Positions 30,841-39,322 of a DNA stretch of 56,321 nt are shown piece by piece (within the stretch, counting starts at the first letter, position 1; each line of letters starts with the position of its first letter). The stretch comes from an uncultured Bacilli bacterium (lineage in GTDB: Bacteria; Bacillota_I; Bacilli_A; RF39; UBA660). The notes below the pieces were generated by a model. It was not told where the DNA came from, did no database searches, and worked only from the letters and a program-made list of their open reading frames with translations. Made by a program: the position numbers and the translations under genes. Location of the stretch: the NCBI GenBank assembly GCA_947629445.1, contig CANRDU010000008.1, forward strand, positions 1 to 56,321. Reading direction: 5' to 3'.

Positions 30841-31779
30841 GTGATGAACATGAAACGATGGTTTCAAAAAATTGGGGAAGATAACAGTCCATTCATTCTT
30901 CAAGAAATGGCTAAAAAATATGGTTTGTCCAAACAGGAATATTTCAATTTAGTTGACACTTCCCTTTACTATTTTATTATTACAGATGGCAGTCAATTTT
31001 TAGATAATGCTACTTTTATGTGCAATAAAATATTAGAAAATAGAGAACTTATAGCAAAAAATCAAAATCATGCATTTTTTCAAGAGTGTCTTTTCCATTT
31101 TTTAGAAGAAGCCGAAAAAATGGATCCTACATTTTCTAAGCTTCAATCCTTTCTAGATGAAAAAATTGTCTTTCACAGTTTCAATGCTGCTTTCTTCCCT
31201 AAAATTAATCAAGATGGACTTCAGTTAAAAGAAAAGCCATGGGATTTAGGTGCTATCGAACAAATTCGAAAAATATTTATGAAAAAGAATCATAAAAACA
31301 TCTTTGGCATGTATCAAGGTAGAATGGAAACGCCAATCTTCTTTGCCAACACTTTAATTTCTTCTCCCTACTATGGACTTTCATCCCCTACCTTTTTTCG
31401 TAAATTCATAGAACATAATCCTAGATATTTTAATGTTTTTTTACTACGAGATTATCCAAAAGCCTGTGAATCTATCCAAGAATTGTGTGAAGGGTTGTCA
31501 GAAGAGGATGCTAAGACAGTTTACTCTTTCTTTCAAAAATACTGGAAAGAATTTACCACTGAGGATAGTCCCTATATTGCTATTTCCACTCAACAAAAAT
31601 TGGGAATTTCAGAAACGCCTGTTTCCTATGAAGGACTTTCTTTAAAGGAATACTATATACGTTTGCTTACTGCCAGTCACAATTCCATGATTCATCAAAA
31701 TATTCCCCGTGAAGATTTAGAAATATTCAGTTATGATACGCTCACTTTTATGCCAGCAAAAATAAAAAAGATAGATTAA
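30841..31779 (+). CDS. Hypothetical protein (312 aa)
   Basis: Intact ORF starting at GTGATG...; no family confidently recognised. Confidence 0.65.
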   Translation: MMNMKRWFQKIGEDNSPFILQEMAKKYGLSKQEYFNLVDTSLYYFIITDGSQFLDNATFMCNKILENRELIAKNQNHAFFQECLFHFLEEAEKMDPTFSKLQSFLDEKIVFHSFNAAFFPKINQDGLQLKEKPWDLGAIEQIRKIFMKKNHKNIFGMYQGRMETPIFFANTLISSPYYGLSSPTFFRKFIEHNPRYFNVFLLRDYPKACESIQELCEGLSEEDAKTVYSFFQKYWKEFTTEDSPYIAISTQQKLGISETPVSYEGLSLKEYYIRLLTASHNSMIHQNIPREDLEIFSYDTLTFMPAKIKKID

Positions 31780-31793
31780 GGAATCTATCTTTT

Positions 31794-32558
31794 TTAATGT
31801 ACTTTATGGTAGTCTAACCGTAATTTATCAGCAATGGTCACAATAAATTCTGAGTTGGTAGGTTTTGCTTTATCAATATCAACACTATGACCAAATATTT
31901 CTTCCATTAAATCCCAGTCTCCCCTATTCCAACTAACCTCAATGGCATGACGAATGGCTCTTTCAACACGAGATACAGTAGTATCAAATTTATTAGCTAA
32001 TTCTGGATATAATTCTTTGGTAATTCCACCAATAGTTTCCGGTCGTTCATATAGAATACTAATACCTTCTCTAATGTATTGATATCCTTTGATATGAGAA
32101 GGTATTCCTAGTTCATGCAAAATCTTCGTAATAGATAGTTGTAAATTATTATATTTTAAATCAATACTAGAATTTTTATAATCTCTTTTCGATAGTTCTA
32201 AAATTTTCTTTTCTAAATCTTCTAAATCAAATGGTTTTAAAATATAATAGTTTACACCATATTCCGATACTTGCCTAATCACATCCATTGCATTATAACT
32301 AGTAGCTACAATGATATTCTTATCAATGTTACGTGCTTTCATCTCTTCTAAAACATATAATCCATCTTTAATAGGCATAATAAGATCTAGAATAATTAAA
32401 TCATAATTATTACATTCTTTTTCAATTACTTCTATTCCTTCTTTCCCATCATGAGCTTCATATGCTAATTCAATTTCTTGATTATCCTTTAAATATTCTC
32501 TTACAGCTTCTATTAATTGAACATTGTCATCAATCATTAATAATTTTATTTTTTTCAT
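31794..32558 (-). CDS. spo0A: Sporulation transcription factor Spo0A
   Basis: Receiver domain (MIDDN, LDLIMPIKDG, KPF) and C-terminal TTVSRVERAIRHAIEVSWNRGD. Confidence 0.93.
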   Translation of the reverse strand: MKKIKLLMIDDNVQLIEAVREYLKDNQEIELAYEAHDGKEGIEVIEKECNNYDLIILDLIMPIKDGLYVLEEMKARNIDKNIIVATSYNAMDVIRQVSEYGVNYYILKPFDLEDLEKKILELSKRDYKNSSIDLKYNNLQLSITKILHELGIPSHIKGYQYIREGISILYERPETIGGITKELYPELANKFDTTVSRVERAIRHAIEVSWNRGDWDLMEEIFGHSVDIDKAKPTNSEFIVTIADKLRLDYHKVH

Positions 32559-32617
32559 TTTATCCTCCTATGATACTACTTTATTCTACACCTACCTTAC
32601 TGCATCATTTGGCAAAC

Positions 32618-32627
32618 TTTGTCGAAA
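32618..32627 (+). promoter_or_regulatory. Candidate 0A box upstream of spo0A
   Basis: TTTGTCGAAA contains the 0A-box core TGTCGAA, about 60 nt upstream of the spo0A start. Confidence 0.45.
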
Positions 32628-32639
32628 GAATAAAAAAAG

Positions 32640-33371
32640 TTATTGTGGTACAACAACTTCTATTATTTTCATAAATTTATCTACTTTCGTGCTTGCTCCT
32701 CCAACCAAATAACCATCTACATTTTCTATTTTATTCAATGTTTTGATATTCGTATCAGTCACACTTCCACCATATAGAACTGGCAATTTATGTTGTGTTA
32801 ATTCTTCTACTATTTCTTTAATGAAAGCAATCGTATCATGAATTTCTAAATTAGAAGGAACTCTTCCAGTTCCAATCGCCCACACCGGTTCATAAGCAAT
32901 CACGATATTAAATACTTCTTTGTAATCTAGCCCTTGAAGAGCTGTTTTTAATTGTTTTTTTAATACTTTATAAGTTTTTAAAGAATCCCGTTCTTCTTCT
33001 GTCTCTCCAATACATAGAATAACTTTTAACTTTTCTTTTAAGGCTAATGTTATCTTTTCACGAATGATGTCATCACTTTCATGAAAATAACTTCTTCTTT
33101 CACTATGTCCAATAATAGCGTAATCTACCTTAATACTTTTTGCTTGTTTAGCAGCAACTTCTCCTGTATATGCTCCCATTTCATAAGCAGCCACATTTTG
33201 AATTCCTACTTGAAATTTTTTACCTACGAAATAAGGAAGATAAATGGTACTTGGGCAAATGATAACATTTTTACTAATTTCCTTTTTTTCAAATTCTTTT
33301 AAATATTGGTTAATCTCTTGGGCAGTTAAATTCATCTTCATATTTCCTACTACTATTTTTTTACTTACCAT
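32640..33371 (-). CDS. tpiA: Triose-phosphate isomerase
   Basis: GNMKMN, IGHSERR, AYEPVWAIGTGR, LYGGSV motifs. Confidence 0.95.
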   Translation of the reverse strand: MVSKKIVVGNMKMNLTAQEINQYLKEFEKKEISKNVIICPSTIYLPYFVGKKFQVGIQNVAAYEMGAYTGEVAAKQAKSIKVDYAIIGHSERRSYFHESDDIIREKITLALKEKLKVILCIGETEEERDSLKTYKVLKKQLKTALQGLDYKEVFNIVIAYEPVWAIGTGRVPSNLEIHDTIAFIKEIVEELTQHKLPVLYGGSVTDTNIKTLNKIENVDGYLVGGASTKVDKFMKIIEVVVPQ

Positions 33372-34611
33372 GAAATCCCTTCTTTACTACACTTTTCATT
33401 GTGGATAGAAATGTTTTCTTTTCATTACTACCCTCTACTGGTTTTCCACCTAATGCGGTATAATAAACATCTAGTACTTTTTCTGCATAATACTTGGCAG
33501 AATGTGACTCTGCATTAATACGTGCCTGTCTTTGTAATCTCTCGAGTATTGTTGGACTATTCATAATTTTTGTAATGGCTGCCTTATACTCCTTCTTATT
33601 TGTAAATAGGTAGCCATTTAAATCGTTAATGACAACATCCCGAAATGCTTCATCATCTAATGCCACTACTGGTACAGAAGCAGCCATAGCTTCCAATAAT
33701 GTAAGTCCCTGTGTCTCCGTATGGGAGGCTGTTACAAATACTTGCGGAATTTGATAATATTTATGGATTTGTTCCCAAGGTATTTTTCCCGTAAAGATTA
33801 CATTATTACCGATACCTAATTTATTAGCCTGTCTTTTAAATAAATCAATATCTGGTCCATCCCCAATAATTAACAATTTACAATGTTTATTTTTCTTCAC
33901 CAAGTCTACTTGATTTTCAATTAGAAAAGTGACATTCTTTTCCGATGCAAGTCGTCCTACAAAAAGTAGAACAAAATCTTTTTCCTCAATTCCTAATTGC
34001 GATTTTAAAATATCGGTTTCCTCTTGTTTGCAGTTTTCACGATAGAATCTCTCTACTTCTATTCCTGTTGGTACAATATGAATATTTCTCGTATATTCAT
34101 ATTTTTCTTTAAACAAATCATACGTCTTTTTCGTTGGAACAATCAGTTCCGTTACGGTTTTATCACAGTAAAACTTTGTTAAATGTTCTACAATTTTTTT
34201 ACTAGGTGCATCAAAATATCCTTTCGTAATATAATGAATATAATCCTCATACATCGTATGATAAGTATGAACAATCGGAATATCTAATTGCTTTGCCATA
34301 ATGCGTGCGAATGTCCCTACTCCAAACTCTGTATGAGAATGAATAATATCTAAATTCCAATCTTTAATTTTACTTACCGCTTTTAGAGGATACACACCCG
34401 TCAAACGATAATCATAAATGCCAATGGGAATTCCGGGAAGACGAATAATGCGATCATCCTTATCAAAGTGATAATGCATATCTTCGGGATTGACTGTGAC
34501 AATAAATACTTGATGTCCTAGTTTTCTAAGAGCATTTTCTAACATGACAATGCTGGTTGAAACACCATTAATAAAAGGAGGATAAGTATCTGTAAAAATT
34601 CCTATTCTCAT
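33361..34611 (-). CDS. GT4-family glycosyltransferase
   Basis: MRIGIFTDTYPPFINGVSTSI; FVGRLASEKN; E(7)E region ASHTETQGLTLLEAMA. Start reset from 34683. Confidence 0.88.
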   Translation of the reverse strand: MRIGIFTDTYPPFINGVSTSIVMLENALRKLGHQVFIVTVNPEDMHYHFDKDDRIIRLPGIPIGIYDYRLTGVYPLKAVSKIKDWNLDIIHSHTEFGVGTFARIMAKQLDIPIVHTYHTMYEDYIHYITKGYFDAPSKKIVEHLTKFYCDKTVTELIVPTKKTYDLFKEKYEYTRNIHIVPTGIEVERFYRENCKQEETDILKSQLGIEEKDFVLLFVGRLASEKNVTFLIENQVDLVKKNKHCKLLIIGDGPDIDLFKRQANKLGIGNNVIFTGKIPWEQIHKYYQIPQVFVTASHTETQGLTLLEAMAASVPVVALDDEAFRDVVINDLNGYLFTNKKEYKAAITKIMNSPTILERLQRQARINAESHSAKYYAEKVLDVYYTALGGKPVEGSNEKKTFLSTMKSVVKKGFHGK

Positions 34612-35621
34612 GATTTCACCATCCTTAAATTCAAAGTAATCGCACCGACAATCATGCCAAAATAATAGGTCACAAAACGCCACAACAACATAATAGCCAT
34701 TAATTTGGGTCCTGTAATAAAATTGGCATAAAAGGAAACAAATCCAAATTCTAATCCACCACTCCCACCTGGAATTGGTACAAAAGAACCTATCAACATG
34801 ACATAAGCACTTGTAACAATCGCTTCAAAAAGTCCAAAACTAGTATAATCTGAAGTTGAAAATAATAATACTAATGGAATAGAGTATAAGAAACAAAGTG
34901 CTAGAACATTGAGCAGAATCGTTCCCAAAAACTCCCATTTATTCTCTAATAATAGAACCGCACTATGATGAAATTTATTAATGTATTCATCCCATTCTTC
35001 CAGTTTCTTTTCTTTATTCTTAACAATTTTTAATTTGGTTAAAACTGTAATTCCAATGCGTATCAATACCTTATTTAATTTTTTACTAAAGGCAACAATA
35101 AATAATATAACAATAACCAAAGTATTGATAATAAAACCGAGGGTAACTAATCTCCCTAATAGCATATTTTTGGCATAGAGAGAAAATGCATGATTAGCAA
35201 TTACCGCAACAGCTCCTAAAAAGACAATCGCAATCTGATAAACAATAAAATTTTGTAAAATAACACTGGTGGCGGAAGTTACATTGATTCCCTCTTTTAC
35301 TAAGTGATAAAGTTGATATGGTTGTCCTCCCGTTGCAAACGGTGTTACAGCATTGAAGAACTGTGTCCGTAACATTAACTGAAAGGAACTAAGATATCTG
35401 GTTTTAGGCATAAATTTTCTTGTAAATATGTTGATAGCTCCACTACGCAATATCCAATATAAAATAACGAGGATAAAAGCACAGAGAAGCCAACCTATAT
35501 GCACACTTTTCAACTGATTTATAATATTTAGATAGTCATCCTTGAGTGCAAAATAGAGAACTAGTAGGGTTATTCCTACTAGTAATACAATTTGAATAAG
35601 GCTTTTTTGATATTTCTTCAT
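34608..35621 (-). CDS. Flippase-like / lysylphosphatidylglycerol synthase TM-family membrane protein
   Basis: Polytopic; FFNAVTPFATGGQPYQLYHLVKEG and PIPGGSGGLEFGF motifs. Confidence 0.85.
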   Translation of the reverse strand: MKKYQKSLIQIVLLVGITLLVLYFALKDDYLNIINQLKSVHIGWLLCAFILVILYWILRSGAINIFTRKFMPKTRYLSSFQLMLRTQFFNAVTPFATGGQPYQLYHLVKEGINVTSATSVILQNFIVYQIAIVFLGAVAVIANHAFSLYAKNMLLGRLVTLGFIINTLVIVILFIVAFSKKLNKVLIRIGITVLTKLKIVKNKEKKLEEWDEYINKFHHSAVLLLENKWEFLGTILLNVLALCFLYSIPLVLLFSTSDYTSFGLFEAIVTSAYVMLIGSFVPIPGGSGGLEFGFVSFYANFITGPKLMAIMLLWRFVTYYFGMIVGAITLNLRMVKS

Positions 35622-35623
35622 AT

Positions 35624-36808
35624 TTATTTTTCAGAAATGATAGAAATGCCTGGTAAGTCCTTGCCTTCTAACAATTCCAAAGAAGCTCCTCCACCAGTAG
35701 AGATATGAGAAAATTTATCTTTATAACCAAATTGAATAGCAGCAGAAGCAGTATCTCCTCCGCCTAAAATAACGGTGGCATCTAATTTTGCCAATTCTTG
35801 GCAAAGCACTTTTGTTCCGGTTGCAAACTGCTCAATTTCAAATGCTCCAATAGGTCCATTCCAAACGATTGTCTTACTTGCGGTAACGTACTGCTTAAAT
35901 AAGTCAAATGTTTTCATACTTAAATCAAGACCCATCTCATCTTCATGAATATCACTAACAAGGGCTGCACGAATTGGTGAAGATTCACTCATTTCCTTTC
36001 CACAAACACAATCTACTGGTAAAACAATTTTATCTGGGTATAAGGCTAACATATTACGGCAAAACTCAATATTCTCCTCATCCACTAATGATTTTCCAAC
36101 TTCATATCCTTGTGCTTTTAAGAAAGTAAACATCATTCCTCCCCCAATTAAGATATGATCTGCTACCTTTACTAAATTCTCGATAACACCAATCTTATCA
36201 CTAACCTTCGCACCACCTAAAATAACCGTAAAAGGTCGTTCTGGATCTTTAATTGCTTTCTCTAAATGATTTAATTCTTTTTCAATTAGAAAACCAACAC
36301 CATTTGGGAGATGACTTGCTATTCCAACATTCGAAGCATGAGCACGATGAGCAGTTCCAAAAGCATCGTTGATATAAATATCCCCTAAAGATGCCCAATA
36401 AGCACCTAACTCGGCATCATTACTACTTTCTTTTTTACCATCTAAATCTTCATACCTTGTATTTTGTACTAATAAAACATCTCCATTTTGTAGCATAGCT
36501 ACAGCATTTTCTAATTTTTCACCACGTGTTACATCTACAAAAGTAACTTTTTTATTCAATAATTCTTGTAATCTAACCGCAACTGGCGCTAAATCATTTT
36601 TCGCCAAATCCGCTTCTTCTTTTACTCTACCTAAATGAGACATTAAAATAACTTTAGCCCCATTTTCTATTGCATAACGAATTGTTGGTAAGCTTTCTAC
36701 AATTCGATTATCATCTTGAATAACGCCTTCTTTGATTGGCACATTAAAGTCAACACGGATAATTACTTTCTTTCCGTTTACATCATAATCTCTTATTGTT
36801 TTTTTCAT
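35624..36808 (-). CDS. pgk: Phosphoglycerate kinase
   Basis: RVDFNVPI, ILGGAKVSDKIGVIENL, GGGDTASA; start reset to MKKTIRD. Confidence 0.95.
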   Translation of the reverse strand: MKKTIRDYDVNGKKVIIRVDFNVPIKEGVIQDDNRIVESLPTIRYAIENGAKVILMSHLGRVKEEADLAKNDLAPVAVRLQELLNKKVTFVDVTRGEKLENAVAMLQNGDVLLVQNTRYEDLDGKKESSNDAELGAYWASLGDIYINDAFGTAHRAHASNVGIASHLPNGVGFLIEKELNHLEKAIKDPERPFTVILGGAKVSDKIGVIENLVKVADHILIGGGMMFTFLKAQGYEVGKSLVDEENIEFCRNMLALYPDKIVLPVDCVCGKEMSESSPIRAALVSDIHEDEMGLDLSMKTFDLFKQYVTASKTIVWNGPIGAFEIEQFATGTKVLCQELAKLDATVILGGGDTASAAIQFGYKDKFSHISTGGGASLELLEGKDLPGISIISEK

Positions 36809-36875
36809 ATTTCCTCCACTATACAACTATCATTATTTTACTATATTTTTCATTTTTATACAATCACAAAGAAAA

Positions 36876-36900
36876 GAAACAAAATAAATTTGTTTCTTTC
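36876..36900 (-). terminator. Terminator after the 36905 gene
   Basis: GAAACAAATTTATTTTGTTTC stem-loop with T-rich tail. Confidence 0.55.
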
Positions 36901-36904
36901 TGTT

Positions 36905-38221
36905 TTATGAAGCAAATGAATAAAGTTGTGCATATGCTTTTATGGTTGTACCGTCTTGGAAAGTGAATACAAAGTTTTGCTTTTTACTTTCTTCTTTTTC
37001 CTTTGTAATTTTTTGGAGTTGAGATTCATTTACTTTGGTAACATTTCCATTCAAATCTAATTGATATAAATCAGAAGTCGTGGAAACAATATAATCATAA
37101 TAGCGGTTTTCTCCTTTTTTAGTAGAATCCTCCACGTGGAAAATGTATAATGGCTTAAAATTCAATCTTACTTCTTTTCCTGTACTCTTTGGTGTTACTC
37201 TCATAGTTCCATCTACAGATACATTATATTTCATATTTTTATAAGTATCATGTTCATAAAGATAAGAATAAGGATAATAATTTTCTAATAATTGTTCGTT
37301 TGCCGAAATAACATAAGTTTTATGGTCAGCAGCTGTTCCTACTAGTTGGACATCAAAAGTACATTTATCACCATTATACTTTGGATCTGTAATGAAATGA
37401 ATTTCAGAATATGTCTTGCTAACATTCATTGATTCAACAGAATAGGCAACCGTAGAAATATATCTTGAAATCTTTGTTTGCGTATCTGGCAATACTTCTT
37501 TACCATTGACCGTTTCAAAATCATAACCGTTATAAGAATATACTTTTCCTTTATCATTTAAAACATATATAACGGTCTTTGTCTTATCACAAGTATTAGA
37601 AGAAAGAGCAAATACAGATTGAACATTGCCTACCCCTGTGATAGAAGCTTGCCAACCATTATACGTAATATACGCACGATTATTTTTTAGAATGATACTA
37701 CTTTTTACTAATTTTCCATTAGAAGAACCAACAATAATACTGTCACCGGTTCTCTCCGTCATCTTGGTAATAGGATACTTAGCCGTTTTCACAAGAGATA
37801 ACGAATTACTATCTTCTACTGGATTTTCATTGGTATTAGAGTTTTCGTTAGTATTCGTATTAGTATCTTCATTGGTATTTGTATTGGTATCTACATTCGT
37901 ATTGGAATTTTCATTCGATGTTGAAACATTACTGTTCACTTGAGAATTCGATTCATTAGAAGTAGTGTTGCTAGTAGAATTACTACTTTCATTTTTTGAA
38001 CTTGCTAAACGAGGAAAGAAATAAATCACAACAGCAAATACAATAACTAATAAAACAATCATAAAAACATTGTCAAATTTAGAATTCTTTTTTTGAGGTT
38101 GATCATCCCCCACAATACTAGCACTACTCACTTTTCGTCCATTAGGATTATTGGGTTGAAAATTATTTTGGGGGAAATTGTTTTGAGGAAAATTATTTTG
38201 AGGGAAATTATTTCCATTCAT
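36905..38221 (-). CDS. Membrane-anchored protein with Asn-rich N-terminus and Asn/Thr linker
   Basis: MNGNNFPQNNFPQNNFPQNNFQPNN, TM helix, TNTNTNEDTNTNTNENSNTNEN linker. Confidence 0.75.
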   Translation of the reverse strand: MNGNNFPQNNFPQNNFPQNNFQPNNPNGRKVSSASIVGDDQPQKKNSKFDNVFMIVLLVIVFAVVIYFFPRLASSKNESSNSTSNTTSNESNSQVNSNVSTSNENSNTNVDTNTNTNEDTNTNTNENSNTNENPVEDSNSLSLVKTAKYPITKMTERTGDSIIVGSSNGKLVKSSIILKNNRAYITYNGWQASITGVGNVQSVFALSSNTCDKTKTVIYVLNDKGKVYSYNGYDFETVNGKEVLPDTQTKISRYISTVAYSVESMNVSKTYSEIHFITDPKYNGDKCTFDVQLVGTAADHKTYVISANEQLLENYYPYSYLYEHDTYKNMKYNVSVDGTMRVTPKSTGKEVRLNFKPLYIFHVEDSTKKGENRYYDYIVSTTSDLYQLDLNGNVTKVNESQLQKITKEKEESKKQNFVFTFQDGTTIKAYAQLYSFAS

Positions 38222-38252
38222 TTTAAAGCCTCCTATCATATTTCATTATACC

Positions 38253-38285
38253 ACAAAAAAAGAAAGATTTATTCTCTTTCTTTAC
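38253..38285 (-). terminator. Terminator after efp
   Basis: AAAGAAAGAGAATAAATCTTTCTTTTTTT. Confidence 0.65.
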
Positions 38286-38300
38286 AAATTCATAAACTTC

Positions 38301-38858
38301 TTATGCTCTTGACGCATAAGAACCATCTTTTGTACTAATAACAATAACTTCTCCCTCTTCAATAAATAGAGGAACTCTAACATTAAGTCCAGTTTCTAAC
38401 ACTGCATCCTTTGTAGCATTATTCGTAGTGTTTCCTTTTACAGCTGGTTCTGTTTGAGTTACTTTAAGTTCTACTTTCTCTGGTAAAATTACTCCTAAAA
38501 TTTCTCCTTGATAACTAGAAATCATAACTTCTAATCCATCTTTTAGATAATACTTATCGTCTCCCAAATGATCTGATGATAATTCAATTTGTTCATACGT
38601 TTCATTATCCATGAATGTATAAGTATCTCCCGTAACATATAAAAATTGCATTGTTCTTTTTTCAACAATAGCTCTTTCCAATTTAATACTACTATTGAAT
38701 GTTTTTTCAATAATAGAACCAGTACGTAAATTTTTTAATTTTGCTTTTACAAAAGCAGCTCCTTTTCCTGGCTTTACATGCTGGAAATCTAGTACAACAT
38801 AAATATTATCTTCAAATAGAATAGTCATTCCATTTTTGATGTCATTAACGTTTACCAT
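38301..38858 (-). CDS. efp: Translation elongation factor P
   Basis: DIKNGMTI, HVKPGKGAAFVKAKLKNLRTG, VISTKDGSYASRA. Confidence 0.95.
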   Translation of the reverse strand: MVNVNDIKNGMTILFEDNIYVVLDFQHVKPGKGAAFVKAKLKNLRTGSIIEKTFNSSIKLERAIVEKRTMQFLYVTGDTYTFMDNETYEQIELSSDHLGDDKYYLKDGLEVMISSYQGEILGVILPEKVELKVTQTEPAVKGNTTNNATKDAVLETGLNVRVPLFIEEGEVIVISTKDGSYASRA

Positions 38859-38894
38859 AAAATACTCCTTTCTACAAAAAATAAGGGATTCTTA

Positions 38895-39110
38895 CTACCT
38901 TATTTTTGAATGTCTACCACTTCTACCATAAACTTTTATTAGCGCTTTTGCTCTATTATGGACAATTGTTCTCTCTCCTCTTGCATTTACTTTATTAGCA
39001 ATCGTAAAATAAGTTCTTTTACCTTTTGCTTTCGGAATGAAAAAACGTTGGTTTGCTTGCATTTGAATTAACTTTGTGTAGTTAATAGATGTAATAAAAT
39101 GTCTAAGCAT
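38895..39110 (-). CDS. Small highly basic protein (71 aa), unknown
   Basis: RBS AGAGGAG within the end of rpmG; 17 Lys/Arg against 1 acidic residue. Confidence 0.7.
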   Translation of the reverse strand: MLRHFITSINYTKLIQMQANQRFFIPKAKGKRTYFTIANKVNARGERTIVHNRAKALIKVYGRSGRHSKIR

Positions 39111-39112
39111 GA

Positions 39113-39280
39113 CTATTTCTCCTCTTTATGTGGTGTAACTTTTCTACATTTTGTACAAAATTTATTTAATTCCATACGATCAGTCGTATTTCTTTTGTTC
39201 TTCTCAGTACGGTAATTTTCTTCACCGCAAACTGTACATTTAAGAGTGATTCTTTGTCTTGCCTCTCCTTTTTTTGCCAT
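39113..39280 (-). CDS. rpmG: 50S ribosomal protein L33 (bL33)
   Basis: [43 protein letters not shown]; start at MAKKGEARQ. Confidence 0.93.
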   Translation of the reverse strand: MAKKGEARQRITLKCTVCGEENYRTEKNKRNTTDRMELNKFCTKCRKVTPHKEEK

Positions 39281-39322
39281 AGTCTTTCCCTCCTTTTTGT
39301 TACGCACACTTATTATAGCAAA

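Noticed and set aside
37626-37943. Plus-strand 105-aa ORF
   Set aside because: Antisense to the Asn/Thr linker of the 36905 gene; same low-complexity artefact.
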